From an uncultured Williamsia sp. (lineage in GTDB: Bacteria; Actinomycetota; Actinomycetes; Mycobacteriales; Mycobacteriaceae): DNA of 64,000 bases. Position 1 is the stretch's first letter; each line of letters starts with the position of its first letter. Shown piece by piece: positions 19,371 through 27,262 of the stretch. The notes under the pieces were generated by a model. That model saw only the letters and a list, made by a program, of their open reading frames with translations. It made no database searches and had not been told where the DNA came from. The translations under genes and the position numbers were made by a program. The DNA lies in contig NZ_CANLWM010000006.1 in NCBI RefSeq assembly GCF_947494875.1, positions 331,340-395,339 of the forward strand. Reading direction: 5' to 3'.

Positions 19371-21296
19371 CTACCGTCCGCGCGGTGCGGTGAGGTCGTA
19401 CAGCGTCACCCCGTCGACGACGCGCGGGGTGAAGTGCGTGGTCACCCAGCGCGTGATCTGCGCCGACGCGCGGTCGGGGTCTCGGCCGCCGAACAGCGCG
19501 AATCCGCCGATGAACCAGTGGATCTCCCGGTCGCGCACCAGGTGCTGGAAGCGGGACAGTGTCGGCGCCGGGTCGCTCCCGGCGAACCCCCCGATCGGCA
19601 TGACGGGGCGCTGCGTCGCGAGCTGATACCCGGCCGCCGACAGCGAACTGACGGTCGCGGCCGCCCACCGGAAACGATCGCCGCCCGCGGTGAGCAGGTC
19701 GGTGACAGACCTCGGCGGTGCCTCGCCGGTGAACAGCCGGCGCGCGGTGCGTGCGGCGGCGGCGCCTCCGGGAAGCTGCGGCGCGCGGGAGCCGCTGCGC
19801 GCGAACGGGAACGACGTCGTCGCCGGGCCTGCACTGACGAGGCCACCGATTCGCGGGGTGGCGACGGTGTCGATGGAATAGGCGACGGGGCCGGCGAGCC
19901 CCGCGACGAGGGCGGCGGCCACCATGGCGACACCGATGCGACGCCCGGGGCGCACGGCGTCGACGAGGAGTGCTCCCGTGGCGACGACGGCCGCGACCAC
20001 GACGAGCCAGGGCAGCCAGCCGACGAATCCCGGTGTGCGCCGCAGAAACACCACGGCCACGACGGCGGTGATGATCAGAGTGGTCACGAGTGACGCCCGG
20101 ACCCGGCGGCGCCGGCGTGCCTGCCACCCGCGGACGGCACCGACGCCGACGAGGATCGCGATCGGCGGCGCGAACGCCAGCGTGTAGTAGGGGTGGAAGA
20201 TGCCGGCCATGTAGCTCATCAGCAGGGCGTTCGACGTGAGCCACAACCACGAGAACACGAGTGCCGCACGCTCGGGGTCGGTGCGAGGGGCCCGGCCCCG
20301 CAGCGCGATCGCCACCACTCCGAGGATCAGCGCGGCGGGGATCAGCCAGGCGATCTGTCCGCCGACGGCCGGTGAGAACATGCGCAGCGGGCCGGTCTCG
20401 CCGCCGAACATCGCCATCATGTGGCCCATGCCCGCGCCACCCGGTGCGCCGCCGATCCCGCTCGCCTCGTCGCCGGTGACCCGACCGAGGCCGTTGTAGC
20501 CGACGGTCAGCTCGATGATCGAGTTGTGTTGCGTGCCGCCGATGTACGGCCGTGACCCCGCCGGCCACAGCTCGACGACGAGCACCCACCATCCGGCGGC
20601 GACGACCAGCGCCGCGAGCGCGGTGAGGAGCACGACGATCCGGCGACCCAGCGGTGCCGCGGCGACCACGAGGTAGGTGACGGCGATCGCCGGGACGATG
20701 ATCAGGGCCTGCATCTGCTTGGTGAGGAACGCCAGACCCAGCAGGCCACCGGCGAGGACGGCCCAGCGCAGACGCCCGTCGTCGAGGATCCGGACGGTCG
20801 CCCATGCCGCTGCCGTGAGCAGCAGGACAAGCAGTGCGTCGGGGTTGTCGAAGCGGGACATCACCACGAGGACCGGGGTGAGCGCGAACGCCGTGCCGGC
20901 GAGCAGGCCCGCGGTGGTGCCGGCGATGCGTCGACCGATCGCGTACACGATCGCGACCGTGGCCACACCCATCAGGGCCTGCGGCACCAGCACCGCCCAC
21001 GAGTCGAGGCCGAACACCCGGACCGCGAGACCGGGGATCCACAGGGAGAGTGGGGGTTTGTCGACGGTGATCGAGTTGGCCGCGTCGGACGAGCCGAAGA
21101 ACCAGGCCTTCCAACTCTGGGAACCCGCCTGGATCGCGGCGGCGTAGAAGTCGTTGGCGTAGCGGTTGATCGAGAGGTCCCACAGGTAGAGGGCCGCGCT
21201 CCCGACGAGCAGCGCCACGAGGCCGAGACGGTGCCACGACCGACCCGGCGTCGGGGTGTCGACGGCCTCGGCGGGCGCGTCGGCGACGGCGGTCAC
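19371..21296 (-). CDS. GT39/ArnT-like polyprenyl-phosphate glycosyltransferase (membrane)
   Basis: 641-residue integral membrane glycosyltransferase of the GT-C/PMT type. The first outer loop has the acidic/aromatic motif NRYANDFYAAAIQAGSQSWK with the key Asp, then ITVDKPPLSLW (family Lys-Pro-Pro). About ten hydrophobic helices follow, then a C-terminal soluble domain. Such enzymes move sugars from a polyprenyl-phosphate donor outside the membrane. The start is GTG 21296, overlapping the stop of the GT2-GtrA gene in GTGA, so the two are translationally coupled. An upstream open extension to 21554 lies within that gene and is ignored. A role in envelope glycan or glycoprotein assembly is inferred. 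Confidence 0.9.
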   Translation of the reverse strand: MTAVADAPAEAVDTPTPGRSWHRLGLVALLVGSAALYLWDLSINRYANDFYAAAIQAGSQSWKAWFFGSSDAANSITVDKPPLSLWIPGLAVRVFGLDSWAVLVPQALMGVATVAIVYAIGRRIAGTTAGLLAGTAFALTPVLVVMSRFDNPDALLVLLLTAAAWATVRILDDGRLRWAVLAGGLLGLAFLTKQMQALIIVPAIAVTYLVVAAAPLGRRIVVLLTALAALVVAAGWWVLVVELWPAGSRPYIGGTQHNSIIELTVGYNGLGRVTGDEASGIGGAPGGAGMGHMMAMFGGETGPLRMFSPAVGGQIAWLIPAALILGVVAIALRGRAPRTDPERAALVFSWLWLTSNALLMSYMAGIFHPYYTLAFAPPIAILVGVGAVRGWQARRRRRVRASLVTTLIITAVVAVVFLRRTPGFVGWLPWLVVVAAVVATGALLVDAVRPGRRIGVAMVAAALVAGLAGPVAYSIDTVATPRIGGLVSAGPATTSFPFARSGSRAPQLPGGAAAARTARRLFTGEAPPRSVTDLLTAGGDRFRWAAATVSSLSAAGYQLATQRPVMPIGGFAGSDPAPTLSRFQHLVRDREIHWFIGGFALFGGRDPDRASAQITRWVTTHFTPRVVDGVTLYDLTAPRGR

Positions 21297-22549
21297 GCCG
21301 CTGCCTCCGTCCGGATGTGGCGTCGGAACACCCACCGCAGCGCGACGAACCGGATGACCGTGGCCACGAGGTTGGCGACGATCAAGACGGTGAGGTCGAC
21401 GTGCTTGTCGGCATGGGGGAAATCGACGTGCAGGACGTACAGCGCGCCGGCGGAGATCGCCCAGCCGACCAGGAAGATCACGATGCCCTGCAGATGGTGG
21501 CCTGCGGCACCGTCCCGCCCACGCACCCCGAAGGTGAAGGCGCGGTTGGCCCACGTGTTCAGCACGGCCGTGATCAGCAGCGCGAAGAAGTTCGCCGGCT
21601 GCGCACCGACGACGGGATGCAGCAGCAGGTAGAGGACGGCGAAACCGATCGTCGACGCGACGCCGATGATCCCGAAACGCACCAGGTGCCCGATCATCCC
21701 GCGGGGGACACCGGTGACCTCGGGTTCGTCGAGGCGGTCGCGCCCGATCGTCCGCCGCAGCTCCGCGATGGGCAGGTCACCGCGGCTGATGGCGCGGGCC
21801 ACCCGCCAACACCCGCGTAGATCGTCGGTGGCGGTGCGGACGATGTCGACCGAGGAGTCGGGGTCGTCGACCCAGTCGACGGGGATCTCCGCGATGCGCA
21901 GGCCGACGCGTTCGGCGAGCACGAGCACCTCGGTGTCGAAGAACCAGCCGGTGTCGGCGACGAGCGGGAGCAGACGTCGTGCGACGTCGGTGCGCATCGC
22001 CTTGAAACCGCACTGCGCGTCACGGAAATGGGTGCGGAGCGCGGTGCGCAGGATCAGGTTGTACCCGCGGGAGATGACCTCACGCTTGGTCCCCCGCACC
22101 ACGCGGGACGAATACGACAGCCGCGATCCGATCGCGATGTCCGAGTGACCCGACAGCAACGGCGCGACAAGCGGGACAAGCGCGTTGAGGTCGGTGGAGA
22201 GGTCGACGTCCATGTAGCAGACGACCTCGGCGTCGCTGTCCCGCCAGGCGGCGTTGAGAGCGCGGCCACGGCCCTTCGCGTCGAGGTGGACGGCGCGCAC
22301 GCCGCCGATGCGCTCGGCGAGCGAGCGTGCGACGTCGAGCGTCCCGTCGGTGCTCGCGTTGTCCGCGATGGTGATCCGGGCCGAGAACGGCACCGAGGTC
22401 CGCAGGTGCGACGCGAGCCGGCGCACGCAGCGCTCGAGACCGGCCTCCTCGTTGTACACGGGTACGACGATGTCGAGCGTCGGCGACGGGTCGGTGTGGT
22501 CGAGGACGACGACCATCCCGGGACGGTCGACCTTCGGTGGGGTCGTCAT
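21293..22549 (-). CDS. Bifunctional GT2 glycosyltransferase / GtrA-like membrane protein
   Basis: 418 residues in two parts. The N-terminal GT-A domain has the family start LDIVVPVYNEEAGLERCVRR, nucleotide site ITIADNASTDGT and DxD motif YMDVDLSTDL; it resembles dolichol-phosphate-sugar synthases. From about residue 275 a GtrA-like domain with four helices follows (HLVRFGIIGVASTIGFAVLY onward). Fusion of a polyprenyl-phosphate sugar synthase with a flippase-like GtrA, next to a GT39-type transferase, makes a complete make-flip-transfer unit. The start is ATG 22549. The sugar is unknown. Confidence 0.93.
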   Translation of the reverse strand: MTTPPKVDRPGMVVVLDHTDPSPTLDIVVPVYNEEAGLERCVRRLASHLRTSVPFSARITIADNASTDGTLDVARSLAERIGGVRAVHLDAKGRGRALNAAWRDSDAEVVCYMDVDLSTDLNALVPLVAPLLSGHSDIAIGSRLSYSSRVVRGTKREVISRGYNLILRTALRTHFRDAQCGFKAMRTDVARRLLPLVADTGWFFDTEVLVLAERVGLRIAEIPVDWVDDPDSSVDIVRTATDDLRGCWRVARAISRGDLPIAELRRTIGRDRLDEPEVTGVPRGMIGHLVRFGIIGVASTIGFAVLYLLLHPVVGAQPANFFALLITAVLNTWANRAFTFGVRGRDGAAGHHLQGIVIFLVGWAISAGALYVLHVDFPHADKHVDLTVLIVANLVATVIRFVALRWVFRRHIRTEAAA

Positions 22550-22657
22550 GCGGCGAGCCTCGCTGTGCCGGAGCGGATGTCGGATATGTCGCGGTCGTGA
22601 GTACCGCTAATGATCCGAGTGTACGTGCGTGCGCCCGGCCCGACTGCTCGCGCGAGC

Positions 22658-24154
22658 TCAGTCCGCGGTGGTCTCCGCCACAGTCGCGGGAGCCTGCTCG
22701 CTCCCGGCCAGGCGCGCGTGCCGTCGTCCGTAGACGAGGTAGACGACCATGCCGATCAGGAGCCAGACCAGGAACCGGATCCAGGTCGCCACGACGAGAT
22801 TCGTCATCAGGTAGATGCACGCCAGGGCGGAGACGATCGGCACCACCGGGGAGAAGGGGACCCGGAAGGGGCGCTTCATGTCGGGCTTGGTGCGCCGCAG
22901 CACCGGCACCGCGATGGACACCACGAGGAACGCGAACAGCGTTCCGATGCTGACCATCTCCGACAGCTCGGTCAGGGGCACCAGGCCACCCAGGATCGCG
23001 ACGAAGATCGTGGTGCCGACGGTGAAGCGGAACGGTGTGCCGAACCGCGGGTGCGACTTCGCCACCGCCTGGGGCAGCAGACCGTCGCGGCCGAGGGCGA
23101 ACCCGATACGACTCATGGCGATGATGTCGACCAGCGTCACCGAGGTCAGTCCGGCGACCGCGGCGATCGCGATGAGCGTCCCGGCCCAACTCGCGTCGTT
23201 GGCGTCGAACGCCTTCGCGATGGGTGCGCTGACGTCGAGGTCGGTGTACTTCTGCATGCCGGTGACGACGAACGCGACGAGCACGTACAGCGTCGTACAC
23301 AGACCCAGGACGATGAGCAGCGCGCGGGGGATGTCGCGCGCCGGATTACGCGTCTCCTCACTGAGATTCGCGACCGCCTCGAACCCGGTGTAGGCGAAGA
23401 ACACGACCGCCGCGGCGGTGAAGATCCCCGCGACACCGTAGGTCGCGGGCTCGAAACCGCCGATCCACCGCAGCAGTGGCTGATCGAGTGTGCCGACGGA
23501 TTCGGTCGACGACACGGACTTCGGGATGAACGGGACGAGGTTGGCCTTCGTGACGAAGAACGCGCCGACGACGATGATGAACACCGAGATCGCCACCTTC
23601 ACGAGGACGAGGGTGTTGGTCACCCGCGCGGACTCTTTCACCCCGATGGCCGCGACCGCGCCGAGCACCAGGACCAGGGCGACCGCACCGATGTTCACCG
23701 GCGCGTCCTCGGTGAAGAGGGACTTCGGGAGGTCGAACAGGTCGGCGAGATACCCCGACCAGCTGCGCGCGACCACCGCTGCGCCCAGGGCGAACTCGAG
23801 GACGAGGTCCCACCCGATGATCCACGCGAAGACCTCGCCCAGCGTCGCGTACGCGTAGGTGTAGGCGCTGCCGGCCGTGGGGACCGACGACGCGAGCTCG
23901 GCGTAACAGACCGCGGCGAGCATGCTGACGACGCCGGCGACGAGGAACGAGATGACGACGGCGGGCCCGGCGTTCTCCTTCGCCTGGAGGCCCGTCAGGG
24001 TGAAGATGCCCGTCCCGATGACGATGCCGACACCGAAGCCGACGAGGTCCCTCGTGGTGAGGGTCTTCTTCAGACCCCGCCCCTCGCCGTCGCCGGCGCC
24101 GCTCTCGACGTCGCGGTTGATGGCCTCGACGCTCTTCGTCCGCAGTATGCCCAC
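22658..24154 (-). CDS. APC-family amino acid permease
   Basis: 498-residue permease with 12-13 helices. It has the APC signature GFGVGIVIGTGIFTLTG in helix 1, the helix 3 region YAELASSVPTAGSAYTYAYA and FFAYTGFEAVANLSEETRNP in helix 6, typical of the cationic amino acid transporter subfamily. I start it at GTG 24154 (GILRTKSVEAINRD), since homologues begin with a similar LRTKSVE segment and a TAGCGT -10 box lies exactly 7 nt upstream; the open extension to 24247 is ignored. It is divergent from the ADP-ribosylglycohydrolase gene. The substrate is likely a basic amino acid or a broad range. Confidence 0.92.
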   Translation of the reverse strand: MGILRTKSVEAINRDVESGAGDGEGRGLKKTLTTRDLVGFGVGIVIGTGIFTLTGLQAKENAGPAVVISFLVAGVVSMLAAVCYAELASSVPTAGSAYTYAYATLGEVFAWIIGWDLVLEFALGAAVVARSWSGYLADLFDLPKSLFTEDAPVNIGAVALVLVLGAVAAIGVKESARVTNTLVLVKVAISVFIIVVGAFFVTKANLVPFIPKSVSSTESVGTLDQPLLRWIGGFEPATYGVAGIFTAAAVVFFAYTGFEAVANLSEETRNPARDIPRALLIVLGLCTTLYVLVAFVVTGMQKYTDLDVSAPIAKAFDANDASWAGTLIAIAAVAGLTSVTLVDIIAMSRIGFALGRDGLLPQAVAKSHPRFGTPFRFTVGTTIFVAILGGLVPLTELSEMVSIGTLFAFLVVSIAVPVLRRTKPDMKRPFRVPFSPVVPIVSALACIYLMTNLVVATWIRFLVWLLIGMVVYLVYGRRHARLAGSEQAPATVAETTAD

Positions 24155-24161
24155 CGACCTG

Positions 24162-24167
24162 ACGCTA
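24162..24167 (-). promoter_or_regulatory. -10 element of a leaderless promoter for the permease
   Basis: TAGCGT on the minus strand, 7 nt before GTG 24154. Confidence 0.55.
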
Positions 24168-24215
24168 CTGCGCATGTCCGGTTGGCCGACGTGGACCGCG
24201 CCAACGGAGGCGAAA

Positions 24216-25184
24216 ATGTCCGACTCGCAGGGCATGATCGCGACCATGCAACTGGATGAGGAGCAGCGGGATCGAGCAGTCGGCGCCCTGCTGGGGAGTG
24301 CTGTCGGCGACGCGGTCGGGGCGGGCTACGAGTTCACCCATCCGCCGCAGGACGTCGTCGTCGACATGATCGGTGGCGGTCCGTTCGACTGGGCGCCCGG
24401 GGAGTGGACCGACGACACGTCGATGGCCACCGGCGTCACGGCGGGGCTGTCGACCGGCGCGGTCGATCTCGACGCCGTCGCGGAGGCCTTCGTCGCCTGG
24501 TACGACACCCGGCCCGCCGACATCGGGAATCAGACACGGTCGGTGCTCACCCATCGCGACACCACCGCCGCGTCGATGGCCGCCCGCGCGGCGTCACTGT
24601 CGGGACGGACCGGAGGCAACGGGTCGCTCATGCGGACCGGCCCGGTCGGCGTCGCGTTCGTCCGGTCCGACGACGCGGCGTGCGCGCAGGCCGCCGGTGA
24701 CATCAGCGACCTCACGCATTCCGACCCGCAGGCACGCCAGGCCTGCGAGCTGTGGTCGGTGGCCATCGCCCGGGGGATCCGCACGGGACAGCGGTCCGGT
24801 CTGCGGGAGTACCTGACCGAGCGCGAGGCCGACGTGCGCGCCTTCTGGGAGCCCCTGCTCGACGCGGCCGAGTCCGGCAATCCGTCGGACTTCTCGAACA
24901 ACGGCTGGGTGGTGCACGCCCTGCAGACAGCGTGGTGGGCGCTGACCAGGGCCGACGGCGACGTCGTCGGGACCATCGAGAACTGCGTGCGTGCCGGTGG
25001 CGACACCGACACCACCGCGGCCATCGCCGCGGCGTTGGCCGGCGCGTGCGCGGGGACCTCCGGGATCCCGTCCCGGTGGACCGACATGCTGCACGGGTAC
25101 CCGGACTGGACCGCGACGGACCTCCGGGCCGCCGCGTTGCGTGTCCTCGGGGAGGACCCGGTCGACACGCTCGGGCACTCCTGA
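24216..25184 (+). CDS. ADP-ribosylglycohydrolase family protein
   Basis: 322-residue all-helical enzyme of the DraG/ARH family, which removes ADP-ribose from modified targets. The two metal-binding signatures are clear: EWTDDTSMA (about 70-78) and GGDTDTTAAIAAALAGA near the C-terminus; the N-terminal GALLGSAVGDAVGAGYE is also typical. I chose ATG 24216, which has an excellent GGAGG 5 nt upstream; internal ATGs at 24234 and 24246 are alternatives. The target is unknown. No ADP-ribosyltransferase is visible in the window. Confidence 0.92.
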   Translation: MSDSQGMIATMQLDEEQRDRAVGALLGSAVGDAVGAGYEFTHPPQDVVVDMIGGGPFDWAPGEWTDDTSMATGVTAGLSTGAVDLDAVAEAFVAWYDTRPADIGNQTRSVLTHRDTTAASMAARAASLSGRTGGNGSLMRTGPVGVAFVRSDDAACAQAAGDISDLTHSDPQARQACELWSVAIARGIRTGQRSGLREYLTEREADVRAFWEPLLDAAESGNPSDFSNNGWVVHALQTAWWALTRADGDVVGTIENCVRAGGDTDTTAAIAAALAGACAGTSGIPSRWTDMLHGYPDWTATDLRAAALRVLGEDPVDTLGHS

Positions 25185-25242
25185 ACCGATCCGCCGACGC
25201 CATCGATGCAGGTGAGGCGTAGTGTCAGGGAGGTACCGACGC

Positions 25243-25320
25243 GTGAGACACCAGCTGGTGTCCTGTGATTCTCGGTGCGGCATCGCCCGGTCACTCCGCC
25301 GGGTAGATCGGAGCGTCTGA
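25243..25320 (+). CDS. Possible 25-codon upstream ORF overlapping the DUF5994 start
   Basis: A GTG-initiated short frame encodes a Cys- and Arg-containing peptide (VRHQLVSCDSRCGIARS and on). Its stop overlaps the next gene's ATG by 1 nt (TGATG). A TAGTGT -10-like hexamer at 25220-25225 would start transcription about 10 nt upstream. It could couple or attenuate translation of the DUF5994 gene. No coding statistics or homologue support it. Confidence 0.35.
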   Translation: MRHQLVSCDSRCGIARSLRRVDRSV

Positions 25321-25772
25321 TGACGCCGTCCCCCTCCACCAGCACCGTGTCCGTCGAGCGCGAGACGGGCCGTGTCGCCCTCAAGGGCAGGCCCACCCCC
25401 AGCGACCAGGTCGACGGGGCGTGGTGGCCGTTCTCCCGCGACCTCCCCGAGGAGGTCGACCTGCTGCTGCCCGCCCTCGGGGATCGTGTCGTCGCCGTCG
25501 GGCGTGTGGTGTTCCACGCCGGCGACTGGGACTCGCCCCGCGGGCGAATGCAGCACGCGGGCTCGGTGATCCGTCTCGACGGGTACCGCTTCTGGCCCTC
25601 GCACCTGGTGAAGATCCGCGCCGTCGCGGACACCGATGCCCTCACCCTGATGGTCATCCCGCCGGAGACCGCGGCGGACACCGCGGCGACCATCCTCGAG
25701 CAGTGCTCGGCCGACGGCTCGGTCGTCACGGTCGACGACATGACCGCGTTGCTCCAGCGATCCGCGACCTGA
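25320..25772 (+). CDS. DUF5994 family protein
   Basis: 150-residue cytoplasmic protein matching the actinobacterial DUF5994 family: VDGAWWPFSRDLPEEVDLLL, then RVVFHAGDWDSPRGRMQHAG and a VIRLDGYRFWPS segment, ending in a short helical region. The family is common in mycobacteria and its function is unknown. ATG 25320 overlaps the stop of a short upstream frame (TGATG) and has no clear ribosome site of its own, so translation is probably coupled. It lies 67 nt before the NADH dehydrogenase gene, which has its own promoter. Confidence 0.82.
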   Translation: MTPSPSTSTVSVERETGRVALKGRPTPSDQVDGAWWPFSRDLPEEVDLLLPALGDRVVAVGRVVFHAGDWDSPRGRMQHAGSVIRLDGYRFWPSHLVKIRAVADTDALTLMVIPPETAADTAATILEQCSADGSVVTVDDMTALLQRSAT

Positions 25773-25826
25773 GACGACCCGCCCGGACAGGGCCCCTGAC
25801 GGTGATCGACCACAGGCCCGGTAGGG

Positions 25827-25832
25827 CAGTAT
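25827..25832 (+). promoter_or_regulatory. -10 element of a leaderless promoter for ndh
   Basis: CAGTAT is 7 nt before ATG 25840. There is no ribosome site ahead of the ATG. Confidence 0.5.
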
Positions 25833-25839
25833 TGGGCCC

Positions 25840-27150
25840 ATGGCCGACTCGCGACCCCATGTCCTGATCATCGGCGGCGGATTCGGCGGGGTGTACGCCG
25901 CGCGTCGGCTGAAGCGCGCCGATGTCCGCGTCACCCTGCTCGACCGGGGGACGTCGCACGTGTTCCAGCCGCTGCTCTACCAGTGCGCGACCGGGTTGCT
26001 GTCCGAAGGTGAGATCGCGAGCCCGCTGCGACACCTGTTGCGGCGCAACAAGAACCTGTCGGTGCTGCTCGGTGAGGCGTCGGGCATCGACGTCGACGCG
26101 AAGGTCGTGACGGCGACACGCTTCGACGGCACGACGTTCGAGGTCGACTACGACCACGTCATCGTCGCGGCGGGGATGCGGCAGAGCTACCACGGCAACG
26201 AACAGTTCGCGATGTACGCGCCGGGCATGAAGACCGTCGACGACGCGCTCGCCATCCGCCGGAAGATCATCTCGTCGTTCGAGATCGCCGAGACCCTGCC
26301 GACCGCCGACCTGCGCAAGCCGTGGCTCACCTTCGTCGTCAGCGGTGGCGGCCCGACCGGCGTCGAACTCGCCGGGCAGATCCGCGAGATGGCGACGCGA
26401 TCGCTGTCGAAGGAGTTCGACACCATCGACCCGACCGAGGCCGACGTGATCCTGGTCCACGGCGGCGAGCGGGTGCTCGAGTCGTTCCACCCGAAGCTGT
26501 CGGGGAAGGCACAGAAGATCCTCGACCGGATCGGCGTCCGCACCCTGTTGGGCCGCCATGTCACCGACGTGTGCAGCGACTACGTCGTCACCACCGACAA
26601 GAAGACCAAGGCCACCGAACAGATCGACGCGCACACCATCCTGTGGACCGCGGGCGTCGAGGCGGTGCCGTTCGCGCACGCTCTCGCCGAGGCGACGGGA
26701 GTGACACAGGGCCGCGGCGGCACGATCCCCGTGCAGCCGGACCTGACCATCGCCGGCCACCCGAGCATCTCCGTCGTCGGCGACGTGATGAGCCTCGACG
26801 AGCTCCCCGGCGTCGCCGAGGTCGCCATGCAGTCGGGGTTCCACGCCGCCGGCAACATCGCGCGTGTCGTCGAGGGCAAGTCGGACCCGCGGACACCGTT
26901 CACGTACCGCGACCTCGGCACGGCTGCCTACATCGCCCGCTACCACGCGCTGCTGCAGTCGGGCCCGATCCGGCTGTCGGGTTTCCTCGGCTGGCTCGGG
27001 TGGGGCGGCATCCACATCACGTTCCTGGCGGGGACGCGGAACCGCGCATGGACGCTGGCCAGCTGGGCCACGACCATCATCGCCGGCAGCCGCGGCGAAC
27101 GCGCCATCACCTACGGCGACCCCGACACCGCCCGCCGGCCCTACGCCTGA
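25840..27150 (+). CDS. ndh: Type II NADH dehydrogenase
   Basis: 436-residue single-subunit, non-proton-pumping NADH:quinone oxidoreductase of the respiratory chain. The FAD-binding motif is VLIIGGGFGGVYAARRL (about 8-24), the NADH-binding motif is FVVSGGGPTGVELAGQI (about 165-181), the quinone-site segment is FQPLLYQCATGLLSEGEI and the second FAD motif is SVVGDVMS. A C-terminal amphipathic stretch (SGFLGWLGWGGIHITFLAGT) would attach it to the membrane. It appears leaderless. A 22-bp tandem repeat array begins 6 nt after its stop codon and separates it from the convergent KimA-like gene. Confidence 0.95.
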   Translation: MADSRPHVLIIGGGFGGVYAARRLKRADVRVTLLDRGTSHVFQPLLYQCATGLLSEGEIASPLRHLLRRNKNLSVLLGEASGIDVDAKVVTATRFDGTTFEVDYDHVIVAAGMRQSYHGNEQFAMYAPGMKTVDDALAIRRKIISSFEIAETLPTADLRKPWLTFVVSGGGPTGVELAGQIREMATRSLSKEFDTIDPTEADVILVHGGERVLESFHPKLSGKAQKILDRIGVRTLLGRHVTDVCSDYVVTTDKKTKATEQIDAHTILWTAGVEAVPFAHALAEATGVTQGRGGTIPVQPDLTIAGHPSISVVGDVMSLDELPGVAEVAMQSGFHAAGNIARVVEGKSDPRTPFTYRDLGTAAYIARYHALLQSGPIRLSGFLGWLGWGGIHITFLAGTRNRAWTLASWATTIIAGSRGERAITYGDPDTARRPYA

Positions 27151-27155
27151 CGGAT

Positions 27156-27262
27156 CGGCCCGCTCGGCGGGGAGTTTTGTCCCGCTCGGCGGGGAGTATC
27201 GGCACTGTCGGCGGGATCTGCCGCACGGTCGGCGGGATCTACTGCACGGTCGGGGAGTTGCT
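27156..27262. repeat. 22-bp tandem repeat array (family A), about five units
   Basis: The consensus CGGCCCGCTCGGCGGGGAGT(TT) repeats every 22 nt. Units 1 and 2 (27156-27177 and 27178-27199) are nearly identical; units 3-5 decay progressively, the last covering the final codons of the convergent KimA-like gene. Each unit has a small palindromic core CCGCTCGGCGG. The same family recurs at 63863-63938. Confidence 0.8.

Noticed and set aside
19371..21554. Longer N-terminus for the GT39-like gene (start at 21554)
   Set aside because: The extra part is an out-of-frame reading of the GT2-GtrA gene; the GTGA overlap at 21293-21296 gives the natural start.
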